A stretch of DNA of 64,000 nt from Bradyrhizobium sp. sBnM-33 (GCF_032917945.1 NZ_CP136624.1:2480001-2544000), one strand, 5' to 3'. Counted from the first letter of the stretch, positions 1-9,140 are shown. A program made the numbers and translations. The notes: generated by a model not told the origin, from the letters alone.

Positions 1-1415
1 TTTGAAGTGCGCGCGCTGAGCGACGGCCTGGTGAGCTCTGCGCCAGCAAGACCATGCGATGATGTGTGCGGGCTGGATGCGCTTTCGAGCGAGTCTGATG
101 GCAATGCGGCGGATTTCCTGGATTGACCAACGGATCAGTGGCGCCGCGGTAATGTTTTGGCTTTTGCCGGGGGGCGTCGTTTTGTTTTTTTGGGCGGTGG
201 CGGGTTAGCGCGATGCCGGATCGCGGCCATCATGGCGAAGGCGAGCATCACCAGGGAGACGTGACGGTGCCAGCCATGCCAGGATCTGCTCTCGTTGTGA
301 TCGAGCCCGAACTCGTTTTTCGCGGTTTCAAAACTGTCCTCGATCGCCCATCGATGGCCTTCGACCGCGACCAGCGTTTCAATTGATGTTCCCGCTGGGC
401 ACCAGGTGGTGAAGAAGGCGAGGTCACCATCGGCGATGCGACGACGGATCAGTAGACCGCGCGTCCACAAACCATCATTTGCACTGTTGAATGGCTCGGC
501 CTCGAGGTCGGCCAATTCGAGATAACACCAATCGTGCAGCCGCGGTCCTTTGGTTCCGGCTCCCGCCGACAGGCGCTTCCAGTCGGATGAGCGCCGCGTC
601 CGGGCGATGTCGGCGGCCGTACCGGCGACCGGCGGTCGTTTGCCCCAGGATCGAAACACATGAGCGCTGCTGATCCCAAGCACGTAGCCTTTGCCGGCCC
701 GACGTAGTTGCTGTTCGATGTCGCCAACGCCGTAGACCGTATCACCGGCAACCCACTTGAATGGTACAGACGCGGCGATCGCGCGTGCGATCATCCTCGT
801 CGCAAGCTTTGGTTTGGTCGCAAAGCCGACATCGGCAGGCACGTAGGCGGCTTCCAGACGATCCGGATCGTCGGTCCATTCCTTCGGAAGATACAGCGCG
901 CGGTCGATGAACGCATGACCATGGCGCGAAACGTAGGTAGCGAAGCCTCCGATCTGGCAGTTCGTAATCTTGCCTGCCGAACCCGTATATTGCCGCGCCA
1001 CTCCGCACGACGCTTTGCCTTGTTTGAGAAAGCCGGTCTCGTCGATCACCAGCACTGCATCGTCATCCGCCAAATGCTCGATGACATGGTCGCGCACGAT
1101 ATCGCGCAGGGCATCAGCGTCCCAATCCCCACGCCCCAGAATTGCTTGCTGCCGCCATGGGCCAGGATCGCCAGCCGCCTCCGCCCGCTTCCAACCGGTC
1201 TTGCGCTGCTCATCTCCGAGCAGACCTTCCAGGAACAGGCCGGCATTCGTCGCCACACGCTCTTGCGTGAACACCGGACGTATCCGTTTCCTGATCTCTC
1301 GAAGCGACGCCGCCCACAACGCAAGCGTCTCCTCAATCGACGCTGCTTGCGTCCACGACCTCCGAATCATGGTTGCCCATGGATTCAGACATTTCCCAAA
1401 GAAGCAACTGTAATG
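1..1415 (-). mobile_element. IS701-family insertion sequence, copy 1 (left end outside window)
   Basis: The segment is nearly identical to the complete element at 42093-43527; window base 1 aligns with base 42113 of that copy, so about 20 bases of the left end lie outside. The right end is the terminal repeat GCAACTGTAATG at 1404-1415, followed by CTAA (1416-1419), the sequence duplicated around copy 2. The element interrupts the minus-strand gene fragment at 1420-1570. The right flank CTAATTC is the same at both copies, which hints at target preference. Confidence 0.88.
135..1370 (-). CDS. IS701-family transposase
   Basis: This 411-residue protein is a full-length DDE transposase that moves the surrounding element. 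The family is recognised from the DETGFLKQG stretch near residue 109, the YTGSAGKITNCQIG stretch that follows, and the C-terminal EGHRWAIEDSFETAKNEFGL region that carries the last acidic residue. It differs from the copy at 42247-43482 at only a modest number of positions. The C-terminus is proline- and lysine-rich. No frameshift is visible, so the enzyme may be active, although the left end of its element cannot be checked here. Confidence 0.92.
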   Translation of the reverse strand: MIRRSWTQAASIEETLALWAASLREIRKRIRPVFTQERVATNAGLFLEGLLGDEQRKTGWKRAEAAGDPGPWRQQAILGRGDWDADALRDIVRDHVIEHLADDDAVLVIDETGFLKQGKASCGVARQYTGSAGKITNCQIGGFATYVSRHGHAFIDRALYLPKEWTDDPDRLEAAYVPADVGFATKPKLATRMIARAIAASVPFKWVAGDTVYGVGDIEQQLRRAGKGYVLGISSAHVFRSWGKRPPVAGTAADIARTRRSSDWKRLSAGAGTKGPRLHDWCYLELADLEAEPFNSANDGLWTRGLLIRRRIADGDLAFFTTWCPAGTSIETLVAVEGHRWAIEDSFETAKNEFGLDHNESRSWHGWHRHVSLVMLAFAMMAAIRHRANPPPPKKTKRRPPAKAKTLPRRH

Positions 1416-1570
1416 CTAATTCTGAACATCGCTTTCAAGGTTGAATTCATGTCGTACTTGCGGCCGACTTGGACGCGATTCATCAGATCAAGTTCAAGCT
1501 CGCCGTAATCAAGCAAAAGGCGACCTATGACGGCCATCTCGTTTGGAAATGTGCTGTGGATCGGAAACAT
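1416..1570 (-). pseudogene. N-terminal fragment of a hypothetical gene cut by IS701 copy 1
   Basis: A minus-strand reading frame opens at 1570 and runs about 50 codons (MFPIHSTFPNEMAVIGRLLL at the start) before reaching the CTAA target and entering the IS terminal repeat. The stretch has the regular amphipathic look of a real protein N-terminus, and the frame ends only because of the insertion. The rest of the gene would lie left of the window. I do not recognise a named family. Confidence 0.5.
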
Positions 1571-1755
1571 TATCGTCTGCGCCCCTTAAGACCAACTGAT
1601 AGCTAGCCTAACGATTCATGGAATGGCCATGACCGTAGCCGTCTAGCGCCGCTGAAAGCGAATGTCCAAGTTCAAATGATCTCGGAGTGGTGTTCTTTCG
1701 GTCGCGCTACGTCTTTGGCAGATCATCACCAGCAATGCTCCGGCGTAGGTTCTCG

Positions 1756-3003
1756 TCATAGCGCCAAGGCTCGTTTGAGATCGTCGTGTTCGAAGGCGCT
1801 GGCCATGCGGTTGATCTCAGCCGATCTGGCGCCGACTGCTTTGGCGCTATCACGCCAGGTCGTCGTCACCGCCGCGACTTCTTTAATAGTTGCGCGGGCT
1901 TGCACGAGGGTGAGGCCGAAAAACTCCGAAGCGGCTTCCAGCAAGTCGAGTGAACAGGTGCCTTCGTCGAGGTCGATATTTGTTGTCAGCACGCGTGCTT
2001 TGAGATCCGTCGGCACCGGGTTGAGGTCGTAGGCGGGAGAGAGCGTCCAGCCCGCCTTACCGAGCCAGAGGAAGCCGTGGTTACGGAGGTGATCGTCGAC
2101 ATTGGAGATGAGCACGTTGAAGACGACGCGCCGATAGAGTGCATGGGCGTCGGTTTTTCCTTGCGCGCCATGTTGCGCAAGGGCGTCGACTATCTCCGGA
2201 TAGCTGCCCCGCTCGCCGTCTTTGGCGCCCATCATCGCCATGGCCGACAAGAATGGGATGCGGGTCGCGCCGGTGCGGTCGAAGCGACGCGACAGCATGA
2301 CCGGTTTGCCGGCCACTTCGATTAATTCATGGTGCGGAGTAGCGATGCCGGCCTGACCAGCCAGCCGCAGCGCGATCTCCTCCCAGGTCTCCATGCTATA
2401 GTCGTCGGTCTCCTTCGGGAATTTGGCGATGGAGAGGTTGCCATGCTGATCAACGACGGATGCTTTCGGCCGTGCTCCGCCGAGAGAGGAGCCGGGTGCG
2501 AAGATAAGCTGGAGATCCTCGTCCGTTTCCTCGTCCCGGAGAATCCGCTCGGTAATCTGCAGGAGCCGTCCGAGTTCGATCAGGGCAGGGACGGCGGCGC
2601 GGATCGGCGCCTGGAAAGTCTCTTGCCCTGCCCAGCGGAATCGTAGCGCGCCGAGACGGGTTTCATCGGCGACGCCAAGCAGGTAATCGCTCTCCGCCAG
2701 GGTGCGAACTGCGCGGCCCTCGCGTTCAGCTAGGCGGCGTTCGCAGCGTTGCATCAGACGTCGGCCCCAAGTGTCGGGTGCGGAGTCGCCGATGGAGCCG
2801 AAGATGGCTTGGCCGGGTGGTGGCGCGAAGCCGCCGCGCGTCAGCTTGAGGGCCGGCTCGATAGAGAAGCGATCAGGATCTTCGAGCCACTCGGGCGCAT
2901 ACTCGAAGACGACTGTTTCGTTACCTCGAACGCGGTTGCTTCTGGCCAAACCGACGCGCCGCGTGCGGCCGTCCAGCTTGATGTGGACTTCGAAATCAGC
3001 CAT
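1756..3003 (-). CDS. hipA: HipA-family serine/threonine kinase toxin
   Basis: A 415-residue HipA-type toxin kinase. Members phosphorylate translation-related targets such as aminoacyl-tRNA synthetases and induce dormancy unless bound by HipB. Visible hallmarks are the HipA N-terminal couple domain (residues 1-105, including GDSAPDTWGRRL), the small Ser loop PGSSLGGARPKA, the catalytic loop NVDDHLRNHG and the metal-binding SPAYDLNP. All key residues are present and the length is normal for the family. The start at 3003 overlaps the upstream antitoxin gene by 8 bp, which implies translational coupling in one operon. Confidence 0.93.
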   Translation of the reverse strand: MADFEVHIKLDGRTRRVGLARSNRVRGNETVVFEYAPEWLEDPDRFSIEPALKLTRGGFAPPPGQAIFGSIGDSAPDTWGRRLMQRCERRLAEREGRAVRTLAESDYLLGVADETRLGALRFRWAGQETFQAPIRAAVPALIELGRLLQITERILRDEETDEDLQLIFAPGSSLGGARPKASVVDQHGNLSIAKFPKETDDYSMETWEEIALRLAGQAGIATPHHELIEVAGKPVMLSRRFDRTGATRIPFLSAMAMMGAKDGERGSYPEIVDALAQHGAQGKTDAHALYRRVVFNVLISNVDDHLRNHGFLWLGKAGWTLSPAYDLNPVPTDLKARVLTTNIDLDEGTCSLDLLEAASEFFGLTLVQARATIKEVAAVTTTWRDSAKAVGARSAEINRMASAFEHDDLKRALAL

Positions 3004-3328
3004 TGTCGGCTCGGGCGGTTCGCTTGAGGTGGATATGTTTGGGTAGCTCTGCGCTGGCCAGCGCCTGTCCGACTGGGTCGTTGCTGATGTCGGCGACCTG
3101 GCTCAGACGGTCGAGCAGGCCGAGCGCCTGGAGGACGCCGGCATAAATTCCGACGCTTACATTGGTGTCCCCGGCTTCAACTTTCTGGAGCGTTGAGCGG
3201 GAAGTGAATGCGCGCTCGGCCACGACCGCCATCGGCAGCCGTCGTCGCCGGCGGGCATCGTGAATGTCCGTGCCGAGCTTGCGCAGGGCCCGCCGCACAG
3301 CGGCAGGAGGATTATGTGGAGTAGGCAT
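2996..3328 (-). CDS. hipB: HipB-like XRE-family antitoxin
   Basis: A 110-residue helix-turn-helix protein directly upstream of hipA. The HTH spans about residues 25-75 (RRRRLPMAVVAERAF, then SRSTLQKVEAGD). Proteins of this kind neutralise HipA and repress their own promoter. The gene starts with ATG at 3326-3328. A 12-bp inverted repeat with one mismatch lies 8 bases upstream and is the obvious autoregulatory operator. The charged C-terminus resembles the HipA-contacting tails of HipB proteins; that part is inference. Confidence 0.85.
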   Translation of the reverse strand: MPTPHNPPAAVRRALRKLGTDIHDARRRRRLPMAVVAERAFTSRSTLQKVEAGDTNVSVGIYAGVLQALGLLDRLSQVADISNDPVGQALASAELPKHIHLKRTARADNG

Positions 3329-3335
3329 TTGTCAC

Positions 3336-3372
3336 CTTCGTACTACAGATTGGCAAAATATGTAGCACGAAG
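3336..3372. promoter_or_regulatory. Candidate HipB operator (inverted repeat)
   Basis: CTTCGTACTACA (3336-3347) and TGTAGCACGAAG (3361-3372) form a 12-bp inverted repeat with one mismatch and a 13-bp spacer, immediately upstream of the hipB-like start. The position and symmetry are what an autoregulating HTH dimer pair would need. Confidence 0.6.
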
Positions 3373-3428
3373 ATTACATTTTTACTAGTCGGCTGGAAGG
3401 ATCGACAGCCCCTTGAAAATCCACGAAT

Positions 3429-3443
3429 GTAAGATTATCTTAC
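3429..3443. promoter_or_regulatory. Perfect palindrome upstream of the XRE operon
   Basis: GTAAGATTATCTTAC is a perfect palindrome (7-bp arms around one base) ending 25 bp before the start of the 101-residue gene at 3469. An AAGGAGG ribosome-binding site sits at 3457-3463. The XRE regulator encoded second in this operon is the likely ligand. Confidence 0.55.
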
Positions 3444-3468
3444 CATATGTCGGATCAAGGAGGCTTCC

Positions 3469-3774
3469 ATGGACCCTGCTACCCTTAAGGAAAAGCTAAT
3501 CGCTGTTCTCAGCCAGATTCAAGCTGACAGCGGCTTGGAGTGCCCAGCGCTGAGTGGCGCGATCAAACCGGTTGAGACCTTGCCCAAGTTCGACAGCAAG
3601 GTCTGGCCCGTCGCGACCACGATCCTCGCCACAGAGATCAGCGCGACGATCCCGAACGACGTCAATATCTTCGTCGACGAGACCACCAAGCTTCCGCGCT
3701 CCATCGACGAGACGGCGATCTTCGTCTGTGACCTGCTCAAGAAGCAAAGCGAGAAGGAAGCGGCCGCGGCATGA
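3469..3774 (+). CDS. Hypothetical protein, first gene of the XRE/ImmA operon
   Basis: A 101-residue acidic, soluble protein with no signal peptide or membrane segment. The start is well supported by AAGGAGG five bases before ATG. Its stop overlaps the next start by 4 bp, so it is translationally coupled to the XRE regulator. I do not recognise the family. The position ahead of an XRE regulator and an ImmA/IrrE peptidase suggests it belongs to the same regulated unit, perhaps as a substrate or target; that is inference. Confidence 0.75.
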   Translation: MDPATLKEKLIAVLSQIQADSGLECPALSGAIKPVETLPKFDSKVWPVATTILATEISATIPNDVNIFVDETTKLPRSIDETAIFVCDLLKKQSEKEAAAA

Positions 3775-4136
3775 CCGAGCTCGATCCCGCGAAGCGGGCC
3801 CAGATCGCTGATCGACTAAAAGAGGCGCGCAAGCTGTCCGGCTTGTCACAAGGCCATGTCGCCAAGATAATCGGCCTGCACCGTCCTTCCATCACCGAGA
3901 TCGAAGCAGGCAACCGCCGTGTCTCAGCCGACGAACTCGTCCGACTTGCAGAGATCTATGACGTCAGCGTCGCCTGGCTGCTCGGCGAAGCGCCCGAGAC
4001 GCTCGACGTTCAAGATCCGCGGCTTGAGCTTGCCGCACGCGAACTCTCCAAACTCAAGCCAGATGATCTGGAACGTTTGCTTAGGCTGTTAGCGGCGATG
4101 CGCAACGATTCCACCGCGAACGGGGACGATCGCTGA
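3771..4136 (+). CDS. XRE-family transcriptional regulator
   Basis: A 121-residue regulator with a clear N-terminal helix-turn-helix (about residues 15-70: ARKLSGLSQGHVAKIIGLHR, then ITEIEAGNRRVS). An acidic, leucine-rich C-terminal segment may serve dimerisation or recognition by the ImmA-type peptidase that follows. XRE plus ImmA/IrrE pairs are common regulatory modules in phages, mobile elements and defence loci, where the protease cleaves the repressor. Here the partner gene is broken, so the repressor may now be locked on. Its stop codon overlaps the next ATG. Confidence 0.88.
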   Translation: MTELDPAKRAQIADRLKEARKLSGLSQGHVAKIIGLHRPSITEIEAGNRRVSADELVRLAEIYDVSVAWLLGEAPETLDVQDPRLELAARELSKLKPDDLERLLRLLAAMRNDSTANGDDR

Positions 4137-4700
4137 TGAGTGTGACGCGCACCAAAAACCCAGCTTTGATCGCCGCGCCTTGGCGACCCAGGCCATGCAG
4201 GCAGCCACGGCCACGCGGGCGAAGGCCCAACTCGACCAGGCCGGGCCGATCTGCATCTACGGGGTATGCGAGACGCTGGGCGTCGTGGTGCGCTTCAACA
4301 ACATCAACATGGAGGGGATGTATCAGCGCGGCCTTCCTCCGCGCATCCATCTCTCGGCCCGACGGCCGCTACCGCGGCGCACTTACAATTGCGCGCATGA
4401 GCTCGGCCATCACGTGTTCGGCCATGGCTCGTCGATCGACGAGCTGCGCGAGGATGCGAAGGCGCACCCTTGGGAGGACCCAAAAGAGTTTCTGGCGGAC
4501 ACGTTTGCGGGCTTCATCCTCATGCCAATCATCGGCCTGCGCCGTGCCTTCTCGGTCCGGCGCTGGGCGCCGGAAACGGCGACGCCGGCGCAGATCTTCA
4601 CCATCCCCTGCGAGTTCGGCGTCGGCTATCCGCATGAGTTGTGGACGACGCGGCTCTTGGCGCGCCATGCGCGCGAACACGGGCCGGCGGCAGGGCATGC
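4136..4700 (+). pseudogene. ImmA/IrrE-family metallopeptidase, frameshifted and truncated
   Basis: The gene starts at an ATG overlapping the XRE stop codon. After about nine codons the reading frame is lost: one C is missing in the run near 4160, and the family-like sequence continues in another frame from about 4165. That frame contains the zinc-protease signature HELGHH (NCAHELGHHVFGHG) and the following EFLADTFAGFILMP helix. Around 4700 it runs directly into an IS630-type transposase fragment, so the C-terminus is lost. A TTG at 4180 could restart translation, but the protein would still lack its end. Confidence 0.8.
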
Positions 4701-5440
4701 GTGTTTGGCCATTTGGTCCAGGGAACGGTGTGCAAGATCCTCGGCCGGGAGGAAATCAAGCCGCACAAGGTGCGTTACTATCTTGAAAATCGCGACGCCG
4801 AGTTCGAACAGAAGATGGCGGAGGTCCTGTGCGTCTATCGGGAAGTCGAAGTCCTGAAGAAAGCCTCTGCCAAGGGAAAGAAGAAGCGGGGAAAGCCGGT
4901 GACGATCGTTTCCTACGACGAGAAACCGGGAATCCAGGCCATCGCAACGACGGCACCGGATTTGCCGCCCAAGCCTGGTGTCCACGCCACCTTTGCGCGC
5001 GATCATGAATACAAACGCCATGGCACGCTCAGCCTGTTGGCTGGGATTGATCTGCTCACCGGCAAGGTCCACGCCCTTGTCAAAGATCGCCATCGCAGTC
5101 GAGAGTTCGTCGAACTCCTCAGGCTTATCGATGACGCCTATCCGTCGAACACTGCGATCAAGTTGATCCTCGACAATCATTCCGCGCACATCTCGCGAGA
5201 AACCAGAGCCTGGCTCGCCACTCGACCAAGCGGGCGCTTCGAGCTCACCTTCACCCCCAAGCACGGCTCGTGGCTCAATCTCATCGAGGGATTCTTCTCC
5301 AAGTTCGCCCGTTCAGTCCTCCGCCACATCCGGGTGGCCTCAAAACATGAATCAAGGAGCGCATCATGGCCGGTATCGACGACGTCAATCGCCATCCGGT
5401 CATCCACACGTGGTCCTACAAACTCGCCGACGCCGCCTGA
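4698..5440 (+). pseudogene. IS630-family transposase, 5'-truncated with a late frameshift
   Basis: The reading frame contains the C-terminal two-thirds of an IS630 transposase. All three DDE residues are visible: Asp in VSYDEKPGIQ, Asp in KLILDNHSAH and Glu in WLNLIEGFFS. The N-terminal DNA-binding part is missing; the fragment begins abruptly inside the ImmA gene. Near 5350 one base is missing, so the natural ending (IMAGIDDVNRHPV to 5440) is in another frame. The element is therefore dead, and no clean terminal repeats were found. Confidence 0.82.
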
Positions 5441-5470
5441 TATGATTCGAACCAAGAAAACGCTAATCTA

Positions 5471-5614
5471 GATTGGGATGCCGCCGGCGCCGACGAGGGG
5501 CAGATTGGGCTGGAAACACGCTACGAGGCGGTGGTCGAGCATCCAGAACTTGGACGCCTGACGTGGTCGCTCTGGCAGGGGTCGAACTTTGGCCTAGAAA
5601 TCAAGATTTTTTAG
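5471..5614 (+). pseudogene. C-terminal fragment of an unknown gene
   Basis: After the IS630 fragment an open frame without a start encodes about 47 residues, including LETRYEAVVEHPELGRLTWS, and ends with TAG at 5612-5614. Its composition looks like a genuine protein C-terminus, probably the tail of a gene replaced or split by the IS630 insertion. The family is not recognised. From 5615 to 5910 I see no further gene. Confidence 0.35.
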
Positions 5615-5910
5615 AGCCGCATCAATGATTTAGCTTGCTTTATCGAGCGGTCTTGATGGAAGATCGTGCCTTCCACTTAATCCGACTGCCGCTTCAGAAA
5701 GCGCTTTATTGCCATGGTATTAGATGGTTTGTCGCGATCTGGTGATGCACTGTCGAATTGCTTGTATGGCATATGAAATTTGGAAAGGAGGGAAGCACGC
5801 TCAGATTTAGTCCTGTCTATGGTACAACGACAGATGATTGGGTCGTCTGAAACTTGGCCATGGATGATCAGTCTCCGCCGCCAAGAGCAACAGAAGCGTA
5901 ATGAAGCAAC

Positions 5911-6111
5911 ATGGCAATCACCGATCCGCCCTTCTCTGCAACGGTGACCTCAGTCTTTGATGCCTTTGTGAAACGGCTCGAGGATCACAAGGCACTTTCG
6001 GCCGAAGCGCTCGCAGCTCTTCGCCAGGCTCTCGACCAGCACAAGCTGGACGCGGAGAGCCTGCGCGATGCTATTTTTACCTCAGCGGGGTCAAGCAATG
6101 ATCCAGATTGA
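5911..6111 (+). CDS. Small protein, partner of the SMC-like ATPase
   Basis: A 66-residue, mostly helical, acidic protein (VFDAFVKRLEDHK, then EALAALRQAL). It begins with ATG at 5911 and overlaps the following ATPase start by 14 bp, so the two are almost certainly co-translated. It is too short for a catalytic domain; a regulatory or complex-building role with the ATPase is likely but inferred. I do not recognise a named family. Confidence 0.65.
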   Translation: MAITDPPFSATVTSVFDAFVKRLEDHKALSAEALAALRQALDQHKLDAESLRDAIFTSAGSSNDPD

Positions 6112-8569
6112 GGAAATCGAGATTGTCGAGTTTCGCGGAATCCGCCACCTGAAGCGTGCGCTGGGTCGGAAAAGTTTCGGTATCGCGGGGCCGAATGGCA
6201 CCGGCAAGAGCGGAATCGTCGACGCGATTGAATTTGCTCTGACGGGCAATATCACGCGCCTCGGTGGAGCCGGCACCGCCGAACTCAGCGTTAAGGCCCA
6301 TGCGCCACACGTCGATGCGAACAAGAAGCCGGAAAAAGCCCTTGTTCGCCTCAAGGTCTATGTCCCCTCGCTTAAGAAAAGCTTCGCGATCGAACGGACC
6401 GTCAAGAACGCCGGTACTGCCGAGCTCAAGCCGAGCAATACTGAAACCAAAGCCATTCTTGCGCAGCTCGAAACCCATCCCGAATTTGCGCTGTCTCGCC
6501 GCGAGATCATTAAGTACGTCCTCGTTCCTGCAGGCAAACGATCGCAGTATGTCCAGGAGTTGCTGCGCCTGGCCGAACTCGAAAAAGTGCGTATGTCGTT
6601 GCAACGCGTCGCGAACGACGCCAAGCGCGATCAGGTAAGGACCGAAGCCGAAGATCGGCGGACAAAGGCTGATTTTTTCAAGCATCTCGGGTTTGCGAAC
6701 CCGAAGAAGTCCGACCTGCTTGACGGAGTCAATGCTCGCCGCGCCGTGCTGAAGCTCGAGCCCATCACGGATCTTGCCCCGAAGAATGCCTTGAAAGCTG
6801 GCGTCAATGTTGAAACTGGACAGGGTTTGCAGCCACCCAAGTTCTCCAAACTTGGTGCCAAGGGCGATCTTGAACTGTTCATGCAGCAGTTGGCGGCTCC
6901 GCAGGAAGCGGCCATCGCGGGCGGGAAGGCTGACTCGGTCACGGCGCTTACTCAACTCACCAACGATCCAGCCCTCCTAAAAATCGTCAAGCAGCGGGCG
7001 CTCATTGAGCGGGGCCTCGAACTCGTCGAGGAAGATGCGTGCCCGCTCTGCGATATCACATGGGATGTGGCGCTGTTGACCGAGCATCTACACGAGAAGA
7101 TCGCAAAGGCCGACGCCGCGGCAGCCATCCTGCAGCAGCTTGCCGTCGCCGTCGAACCACTCGTGGTTCACCTGCAGGCCATCATGCGTGAAGCCGGCAA
7201 GGTGACGGAATGGTGTGAGAAGGCCACCCCCCCGATCGATGCTGCGCCGCTTCGCGCGTACGCGAAGGCAGTCTCTGGTGACCGCGCCGTTCTCGACAAG
7301 GTCGTTCGCGACCCGGCGGCGATTGCAGACGCCTTGCAAGCGCTTGGTCGGCTGGACGCGCCGTCTCCGCCCGAGCTGCTTGACGCCACCAATGGCTTGA
7401 CGGCGTATATCGATACGCTCGCCGATCCGTCAAAGGAGGAAGAAGCGAAGGAATTTCTGATTGTTGCTCAGGAAAAATACGACCAATGCCGCAAAACGCA
7501 ACGGGACTTGACCGATGCTATGCAACAGGCGGAAACGGCGGCTGCTGTGCTGAGCCACTACGGCATGGTCAGCACCACCATTCTGGAAGGGATCTACGAC
7601 AAGGTTCAGAAGGACTTCACTGATTACTACAGCTTCATTAACCGTGATGATGAGGCCAAATTCGAGGGCAAACTGTCGCCATCGTTTGGTAAGCTTGCCT
7701 TCGACGTCGACTTCTACGGCCGGGGTAAATTTCCGCCGGGAGCCTATCACAGCGAGGGCCATCAGGACGGCATGGGCCTTTGCCTTTATCTCGCCCTCGT
7801 GAAACACACGCTCGGCGATGGCTTCACGCTCGCCGTTCTGGACGATGTGCTGATGTCGGTCGATGCCGGGCATCGCCGTGAAGTTTGCGCGCTGCTCAAG
7901 CAGAAATTTCCAAATACGCAATTCATTCTAACCACCCACGATGGGGTGTGGCTCAAATTCATGCAAAGCGAGAAGCTTGTTCAGGGCACGCTGAGCTTCG
8001 GCGGCTGGACCGTTGACAGCGGACCGCAGGTCTGGAACGAGGGCGATGTCTGGTCGCAGATTCAGGATTATCTTGCAAAAGGTAATGTTCCGACTGCTGC
8101 CGGCACCCTGCGGCGTTACCTGGAATTTGCCTCAACGATCCTTGCGGACAACTTGCGAGCCCGTATCGAGTACCATGGAAATGGACAATACGATCTTGGC
8201 GACCTCTGGCCCAGCGTGCTTGCGGCGTGGAAGGCCCGTCTCCTGGAAGCCCGCGATTCTGCCGCTTCCTGGGGCAAGAATGTGCAAGACGCCGAAACAC
8301 TCCAGGTAGAATCCAAGAAGAGAGTTGCGGCCACAAAATCGGAGGAGTGGATGATCAACAAGGCCGTGCACTATAATGCCTGGGCGGACCTGCAGCCTAC
8401 GGAATTTTCTGCGGTGGCGACCGCGTTCCAGGGACTGCTCCACCTGATGCAGTGTCCCAATTCCGATTGCGGTGAGTTCCTCTGCGTCTCGCCCATCAAG
8501 GGTGACAAGGAAGTACTCCGGTGCAGCTGTGGCACCGTTAGCCTCAATCTCGTGCCCAAGAAGAAATGA
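6098..8569 (+). CDS. SMC/Rad50-like AAA ATPase with C-terminal zinc ribbon
   Basis: This is an 823-residue ATPase of the RecN/SbcC/Rad50 type. Residues 1-60 hold the ABC-type Walker A (GPNGTGKSG). The middle third is helical and contains a CPLCD motif reminiscent of a Rad50 hook (one CxxC). About residues 560-630 carry the C-terminal lobe with signature-like HSEGHQDGMGLCLYLALV, Walker B TLAVLDDVLMS and the H-loop LTTHD. The end is a zinc ribbon (CPNSDCGEFLC, then CSCG). I chose ATG 6098 rather than 6068 because the Rad50-like core starts there and it overlaps the upstream stop. A nucleic-acid sensing or processing role in defence is inferred from its neighbours. Confidence 0.82.
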   Translation: MIQIEEIEIVEFRGIRHLKRALGRKSFGIAGPNGTGKSGIVDAIEFALTGNITRLGGAGTAELSVKAHAPHVDANKKPEKALVRLKVYVPSLKKSFAIERTVKNAGTAELKPSNTETKAILAQLETHPEFALSRREIIKYVLVPAGKRSQYVQELLRLAELEKVRMSLQRVANDAKRDQVRTEAEDRRTKADFFKHLGFANPKKSDLLDGVNARRAVLKLEPITDLAPKNALKAGVNVETGQGLQPPKFSKLGAKGDLELFMQQLAAPQEAAIAGGKADSVTALTQLTNDPALLKIVKQRALIERGLELVEEDACPLCDITWDVALLTEHLHEKIAKADAAAAILQQLAVAVEPLVVHLQAIMREAGKVTEWCEKATPPIDAAPLRAYAKAVSGDRAVLDKVVRDPAAIADALQALGRLDAPSPPELLDATNGLTAYIDTLADPSKEEEAKEFLIVAQEKYDQCRKTQRDLTDAMQQAETAAAVLSHYGMVSTTILEGIYDKVQKDFTDYYSFINRDDEAKFEGKLSPSFGKLAFDVDFYGRGKFPPGAYHSEGHQDGMGLCLYLALVKHTLGDGFTLAVLDDVLMSVDAGHRREVCALLKQKFPNTQFILTTHDGVWLKFMQSEKLVQGTLSFGGWTVDSGPQVWNEGDVWSQIQDYLAKGNVPTAAGTLRRYLEFASTILADNLRARIEYHGNGQYDLGDLWPSVLAAWKARLLEARDSAASWGKNVQDAETLQVESKKRVAATKSEEWMINKAVHYNAWADLQPTEFSAVATAFQGLLHLMQCPNSDCGEFLCVSPIKGDKEVLRCSCGTVSLNLVPKKK

Positions 8570-8734
8570 TTAGCCGCCTGGCTGCAAAGCGGGTTTTGGG
8601 GCGCGGGGGGATGATGCAAAGGAGCAATTCTACAAAATTGCAAATGTAGCTTTGGTTATTGTAAGTCATTGAAACAGAAGCAAATCCAGAGAGTGATAAT
8701 ATAGATTACGGAAAGTGGTGGGGATCTCCGACCC

Positions 8735-9140
8735 TCAAGCCGCCTCCGACCGCGGGGTTGGCGAGTTCGAAGCGACCGGCAGAGTCACAATGCTGACCGC
8801 ATCGTCGAGGGTTTTCCGGGCCACGTCGACCAGATGTTCGTGGCGCGTAAAGAATAGCACCTGAGTCTTCTTTGCCAGCTCATCCAGGACGCGGAAACCG
8901 GCGGCAGCACGCTTTTCGTCGAAGTTGATGAACAGATCATCCGCAATGAACGGCAGGGGGTCGGCGTGGTCGAGATAATCTTCGATCGCAGCAACCCGCA
9001 GAGCGAGGTAGAGCTGATCCGCGGTTCCGGTGCTCATGCCGGAGACCGGCACCCGCCCCTTCCATCCTGCTTGATCCCGGCAAGTTGCACATTGTCGTGC
9101 TCGTCAAGTTCAAGCTGTAGCTTCTGGAACGATCCGCAAC
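8735..9140 (-). pseudogene. YhaN-like AAA ATPase, C-terminal remnant with frameshift
   Basis: On the minus strand, 8735-9052 encodes the end of a large AAA/SMC-like ATPase: the SxGTxDQLYLALR signature (GMSTGTADQLYLALR) and Walker B PFIADDLFINFD. The upstream continuation (FQKLQLELDEHDNVQLAGI) lies in another frame, and one base appears missing near 9057. Nothing recognisable remains beyond about 9140. The N-terminal ATPase lobe is absent, so this is a relic of a second nucleic-acid ATPase next to the intact one. Confidence 0.7.

Noticed and set aside
708..1508. Long plus-strand frame of 266 codons, and its twin at 42820-43551
   Set aside because: Both are antisense shadows of the IS701 transposase, present only because of its codon composition.
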